From: Nageia nagi
Lineage: Eukaryota; Pinophyta
Assembly: GCA_050084985.1 (NCBI GenBank)
Contig: JBITNC010000001.1
Coordinates: forward strand, 10,478,001 to 10,542,000
Direction: 5' to 3'
Length of the DNA: 64,000 nucleotides
In this document: one piece after another, positions 58,930 through 64,000 of the stretch
Numbering within the stretch: the stretch's first letter is position 1
Layout of the letters: every line of letters begins with the position of its first letter
The notes under the pieces: generated by a model
Told to the model about the DNA's origin: nothing
Databases searched by the model: none
Seen by the model: the letters and a program-made list of their open reading frames with translations, nothing else
Translations under genes and position numbers: made by a program

Positions 58930-60601
58930 ACAAATGACATCAAGTTTAAGCCTTGATTTTAGTAATTTACCCACCAAACACAACTTACCTTAAGAAACAC
59001 CCACTTGTAAAGACATCACTCTTGTACTTGAGAAAATACACCCAAGTATGTATCGAGAAATCATCAATAAAAGTCAATGCATATCGAGCTCCAGTGCAGG
59101 ATGGGTGTGGAAAGATCATCAAGTCACTATATTCCAATTCTAAAAGAGAAGAGGCATGATTAGCTTTATCTTTAGGAAAATCATCTTGATGTTTCTTTCC
59201 AAGAGCACAACTAGGGAAAAAACCATCATAACAAGACACCTTAAGCAAGCCAGTGACCATATCATGAGAATGCAATTGCTACAAATATCTATAATTGAGG
59301 TGCCCAAACCTCTCATGCCAAAGTCTACTCACAGAATCTACATGGGAAACCAACCAAATACCTAAATCAGCATCATCAAAGTCCTCAAACTAATAGATAC
59401 TCAAGTAATTATTAACATCATCTTATGCAAGAAGTAATTATGGCTCCAACAAACTATGAATCTCAAAATCATCAGGTGTGAATAAAACAATCCTCTCACC
59501 ACTTGTATTATAAGTCTGATATATAAAAAAAAGATTAGCTAAGAGATTAGGAACCAAAAGTACATCAAGGATGTGACCACCTTCAATAGGAATGTCCCCT
59601 TTCCCCTTCACATAAATGTGATAGGAATCACCAATCTCAATACTAGAAGTAGAAGTAGAACAAAGAGATGGAAATGAATCTCTGGATGGAGTCATGTCAT
59701 GAGAGGCACCTAAATCCATAACCCAACTCTTTGAAAATGAATGTTCCTTTCCATGAACATTCAAATCCTTGTATGATACATGATAAGTTTCAAATTTTTG
59801 CTTCTTTTTATCATCTTTTATATTTTTGTAATATTTTTCAATGACATGACCAAGATTCCCACAATAAGAACAAGTAGGCTTCTCTTTTTCTTGAGTGGAT
59901 TTGGATTCAGGGACTTTTGGAGCTGGATGTGGTGTAGTGGAATTAGGCTTAGTATTGGACTTTCCTTTACCTTTAGATGTTGTTAATGCCTTATATGAAG
60001 ATGAATATGTCTCAAGAGTTAAAATTTTAGCCTCTTTCCTTATAATATGCTCACAAAATTCTTCTAACTTAGGCATTGTGAATTTATCACCCATAGCATC
60101 CATTTTAGAGAGGAATGTAGAAGCAAATACATGGAATTGGCCTTTCAATTTTGATAAAATAAAATAAATACATTCTTCCTCTTTCTTCTTTTTACCACTA
60201 CCCAACAATTGTGCGTATAACTCCTTAAATTTTGTGAGATAATCAATCATGGTGGGATAGTCATCAAGAGACAAAGCAGTAAGTTGAGCATTAATTTGCA
60301 TGACCCTCATTGTGTCAAATTTACCAAAAAAAGACTCTAATTTATCCCATGCCTCATGTTGTGTGGTTATACTATCAATATGAAACCACAAGCTCTCACT
60401 AACATTTGATTTTATTAGCCCAAATGCCTCACTAGTTGCCTTTGTGAATGACTAAGTTTCATAGTATAATTTGAATGCAATTTTTTTCTTCTTAATGAGT
60501 GTGTTTAGTCCTCTTTGTGCTAATAATGTCAACATTTTTGGTTTCCAAGTGTGATAATTATGAGGTGTGAAAGGTTCAATTTTAAATGGTTAATGCTCCA
60601 T
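58930..60601 (-). pseudogene. copia gag-protease-integrase piece, third lineage
   Basis: The minus-strand start at 60599-60601 is followed almost at once by a stop, then PHNYHTWKPKMLTLL, typical of copia Gag. The long frame 59438-60391 carries Gag with HEAWDKLESFFGKFDTMRV, then a zinc knuckle CSYCGNLGHVIEKY whose last Cys is Tyr, and the protease site WVMDLGASHDMT (D-L-G in place of D-S-G). A further frame (58985-59275) has CALGKKHQDDFPKDKA, LELEYSDLM and ARYALTFIDDFS of the integrase. It stops at about 58930 without RT. Its leader and 5' LTR lie at 60602-62026. Confidence 0.88.
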
Positions 60602-61753
60602 CTCAAAACATCAAGAAAATTAGGAACCAAGCAATAAAGGAGGTGCAAAAATTTGCACTTGACATAAGAATACCCCACCCAAATTTTTTTCACTTTCAAA
60701 AGGATCCCCCCATAAAACTTGTCATCAAGGCTTACAATGCAAATGGCTGAAAAGATCTTGTCTCCAGCTTCCCAATGCAAAAAATGAGACTCCAATCCGA
60801 GTCCATTTGCCCAAGATATTGAATTAAATCCAATTGCATCCAAAATTAATTTAAATGGCCTCCCAAAAACTATTAATAAAATAAAATAATTATCCAATTT
60901 AAAATATTAAAAAAATATTTTTATTTTTTTTAGAGAACTATAGAGAAGTAAAAAAATTAATTCACCTCCTACAGAGTGGAGACACGATAGGAAGAGAAGC
61001 ACAATGCCAAGGTGATGAGACCAAGCATCGTGGATCAGGTGAGAGGCCATGAGTACTTAGCCAGAAGGAACTAAAAAGAGAGACAACACATGGGGGTAGG
61101 TAGATACTTCAAGATTAGAGAGAAATCATGAACATACAAGGCTACAAATTTGCAAAGAAAAAAGTTGAACAAAGTTTGGGTACAAACATCATAATTTAAG
61201 TAGAGGAAGAATGCACATGAGCAAAGAGATGTTCGTAGGAGGGTAGCAACAAAACCATGCCATGTAGGAGAGTAGCAGTAAAAAAATATCATGCAAGAGA
61301 GCAACAATAAAACCATGCCATGTAGGAGGATGCACGAGCTACGCTATCAGAGATGCTAGGGAAATAGCCAAAAAGCGAAGGTCATTTATGTGGAGGGGTT
61401 GAGGATCAAATTTCCTTCACAAAGCAATAGGATCCACATAAGATGTGCTTGAAGGCCATGAGATATATCATGCACACATCAAGCTCAAAAAAGCACCAAC
61501 ACGCCACAACAGAAGAAGGATGCAGGCTAAATAATCATAGTCTGAAACCATGGACACCCAACAAAGCATGAATATGCAAATCAAACCATAATCTATAACA
61601 AGCCATGAGGTTGAGGTAGGCCACATAGACAAATAGCTAGGGAAAGTAATTTTTAAATTAGAATGCAACCAGGAGAGATTATATAACCCAAAAAGAATTA
61701 GATTTGAGAAAGCTTCACAAAGGAAGTTTGGATGCCTACAAGAATCCAACTTT
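60602..61753 (-). mobile_element. leader of the 58.9-62 kb copia piece
   Basis: Between gag and the primer site at 61754. It contains a small diverged tandem repeat around accatgccatgtaggag (about 61230-61325). Minus-strand open frames here (60529-60897, 61071-61316, 61468-61749) show no family motif. Confidence 0.6.
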
Positions 61754-62026
61754 CTCTAGTACCATGTGAAGATTCGCATGGAAAATGCAAGAGCACCTCA
61801 AAAATAAAGAGAGAAGCTAGAATCCTTGGAACTCATCAATCTAAAATGAGAATGGAACCCAAATAAATAGGGTAAATATAAGCTAATGTACAATAGCATG
61901 CCAACCATGTGTGAAGGTAAAATCCAAAAAGTGCAAAGAAGTGGTTATCACCATAATATACTAGCTAAAAATAAGAAGACCTAAGAAATAAATAAAATAC
62001 TCCTAAGTGAACTTAATACTGTAACA
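61754..62026 (-). repeat. primer site and 5' LTR of the 58.9-62 kb copia piece
   Basis: LTR 61767-62026 (260 bp) starts TG and ends CA. The primer-binding site (minus TGGTACTAGAG) is at 61754-61764, two bases away. On its other side, 62027-62037 (plus cctccccttaa) is a polypurine tract, normally found before a 3' LTR. The LTR therefore has element interior on both sides. Confidence 0.7.
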
Positions 62027-62037
62027 CCTCCCCTTAA

Positions 62038-63343
62038 GGTGGCACATCCAAAAAAATGAGTCCCAACAACCAGGCTTGATCAGGTAGTCATTTACAATAT
62101 GTGCAAAGAATCTACTGAAAGATGATGAAAAAACCACATGGGGAAAAAACCATCTCATAGGAGAAGAGGAAGGATGGAGAGGAAGATGTCCTCATCAACA
62201 ACACATTGTTAGCCATTTGTTTTACTCATTATATGAATTTCATATTAAATTATATGAAATAATAAAATATAATGGTAATGATATATATATCAAAAAAGTT
62301 GAAAGTATTAATCTCAAAGGACCTATCTTGCATATCATACTACTAAGAGATAAGTGTCTTGTGATTGATACCTCTCAACGTTTCCATGTTTATAAAATCT
62401 AAATTAATTTATACATAAATATTTTCTACATATTAATAATGGTATAAATTATGCACATATGTTATACTTCAATTATTTGTATGTGAATTTTCCTTAATTT
62501 TTTTATGTTAATATTAATGAATACTCTATTGATGATTTTATAAATTTCTAAAATATTATATGCGATTATTTATTAAACAATTTAAATATAAGATAAATAA
62601 AACTGCCTTAAAATATTCAACAAAAGCTTAGCAAATATAGACCTTACGAGTATTAACTTTAAAATTATATTATATTTTAATCGATTTAAAATTACACATA
62701 TTTGTGAAATAGTAGTAACTCTTAACATTTTCATATATATATATATATAAACAAAAAAATTAACTTCTTTATTTAGTAATGTAACTTTTATAAGCATATT
62801 AAATAACAAATATAAATATAATGAATTTGTATTAACGGAGTAATATATGTTAAAATCTCTTTTTAAAACAAAACTTAAGTTCAAATATCTTAACTTTCAA
62901 TATTAAAAATGAGAAAATAGATATAAAAATAAAAATAAAAATCTTATGTAATGATAAACTTATTTTTCTAGGGGTGACAAAGGTGGACATACATGCCAAT
63001 GATGTTTAAGGGTTTGTAAACTTGTGGGATATGATAGGGAAAAGGTAGACCTTTCTCAGGAAAGATGATTGGATGTGGGTCGAGATGGCCTTTTTGTTTG
63101 TTATGGATGAGGTGGCATACTATATTTTAATAGTAGAATGTGATTTACTATATTCGATGGTTGAAGGTAGGTTTGCTTTAGAAGTGTGGACAAGACCTTC
63201 ACCACTCTCAATGTTGATTACAAGGGAAGTGAGGGGCTTTTATATGTGTGAGAGGGGATTTATTCTCCAATGCATCATTTTGATGAGTGACTCCTCGAAT
63301 TCAAAAATTAGGTTTAAGTTTTGGTGCCTTTAGGCATTGGACT
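62038..63343. other. anonymous AT-rich DNA
   Basis: The first few hundred bases may be the 3' untranslated end of a further copia copy (see the polypurine tract at 62027). The rest is very AT-rich, with a TA run near 62735-62748. No gene is recognised. Confidence 0.4.
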
Positions 63344-63838
63344 TGATGAAATTAACCCTTTCTGAATTAATATCTAAACTACCAAGATCTCAAGAAGGCA
63401 CTTACAACATCAACACCATAACATAGTAACATAAGACAATCTCACAAATAACACGAGTTATAAAGTGGTTCTTTCCTCATTGGGAGTACATCCACTAACC
63501 AAGATCTTCTTATTCTCAAGAAACTCTTTTACATAATCTCCTCCTATCTTTCTTACCTAAACCTAAATCTAATTTTGAGTTGTGTTACAATGAAAGGGAA
63601 GTACACCTTTATTTATAAGATGAAACCCACTCTTTAACCTTTTTTTTATCCAAAGGTATGGTTAAAGATTTTTCTATTTTTAAAACCACTCTTTAACCTC
63701 CCTTTTACTTAAGGGTAAAGTTAAAGCTTTTTCTATATTTATTCCTCTAATACTTTAAGGTATCTAAAGATACTTTAAGTATTAAGTGAATTTATATTAA
63801 AGAGAAATATTACACAATATTACATTATAAATTATAAT
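63344..63838 (-). repeat. copia 3' LTR at the window end
   Basis: Starts near tgatgaaattaaccc and aligns with the LTRs at 4779 and 47095. It keeps the stem-loop (63465-63495, weakened pairing) but has a damaged TATA box (about 63609-63618). It is followed by a polypurine tract (plus cctccccttaa, 63839-63849). Confidence 0.75.
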
Positions 63839-64000
63839 GCCTCCCCTTAATGTAATATTGGGATAGAGCTTAGAGAAAGTAAGAGAGAAAGTTTTCCTCC
63901 AAAGAGATACAAGTGAAGATGAGAACTTTTACATCATTGAGAAATAAGCAAGATCTTAGTTTGAGATTCATTACAATACTATTTGATAAAATGGTTTACA
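63839..64000 (-). mobile_element. 3' end of a copia element continuing past the window
   Basis: Follows 47572-47760 closely: plus cctccccttaatgtaatatt, ggatagagc, a short agagaaagtaagagaga run, and atttgataaaatggtttaca at the window edge. The coding part would lie to the right of the window. Confidence 0.8.

Noticed and set aside
1-64000. tRNA or rRNA genes
   Set aside because: The only tRNA-like sequences seen are the short primer-binding sites of LTR elements; no cloverleaf or rRNA segment was recognised.

Overview
The window looks like intergenic nuclear DNA of a large, repeat-rich seed-plant genome. It is AT-rich and dominated by plant-type Ty1/copia and Ty3/gypsy LTR retrotransposons and L1-type LINEs, with one plant family-1 UDP-glycosyltransferase (UGT) relic that has an intron. 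A gymnosperm is plausible from the age and density of the elements, but nothing here proves it. I found no intact host gene, tRNA, rRNA or CRISPR array. Nearly every long reading frame is retroelement coding sequence or a shadow of it.

Layout. 1-1.9 kb: two decayed coding-like blocks of unknown family. 1.9-8.2 kb: two copies, on the minus strand, of the long leader of one copia lineage, each with its LTR and tRNA-Met primer site. 8.2-14.2 kb: a gypsy gag-protease gene (minus) split by a 4.4-kb LTR element (plus, target duplication attga). That element has no retroelement genes but carries a piece of a host COQ2-type 4-hydroxybenzoate polyprenyltransferase gene. 14.2-19 kb: anonymous AT-rich DNA with dispersed repeats. 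19-23.9 kb: an internally deleted gypsy element (minus, target duplication ataat). 24.2-26.1 kb: a repeat with a 1.6-kb period. 27.1-28.6 kb: the UGT pseudogene (minus). 29.9-42 kb: a LINE (plus) split by a decayed copia element (minus, 32.2-39.7 kb). 42-45 kb: a truncated copia element with a partly duplicated integrase. 47.1-56.6 kb: the youngest and most complete copia element (minus, target duplication atcat), with a 719-codon integrase/RT/RNase H frame. 56.9-58.3 kb: a second LINE (minus). 58.4 kb: a truncated single LTR. 58.9-62 kb: another copia gag-protease-integrase piece with its 5' LTR. 63.3 kb to the end: the 3' LTR of a copia element that runs off the window.

Themes. Most of the copia-like LTRs belong to one broad lineage. 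They share a TATA box, a compensating stem-loop about 100 nt downstream of it, a tRNA-Met primer site, a purine tract at the pol stop and a second one at the LTR, and in two full-length copies an approximately 50-bp minisatellite in the 3' untranslated region. Their long leaders have conserved AT-rich flanks around a GC-richer segment that differs from copy to copy. In the element at 9.6-14.1 kb that segment holds the COQ2 fragment, so this lineage may pick up and move host sequence. Many inactivating changes in the elements read as C-to-T or G-to-A, as expected for deamination of methylated cytosine in silenced DNA.

The sequence was read by eye. Element ends supported by target duplications, and motif calls, are firm. 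Degrees of similarity, leader ends and the ends of old fragments are approximate.
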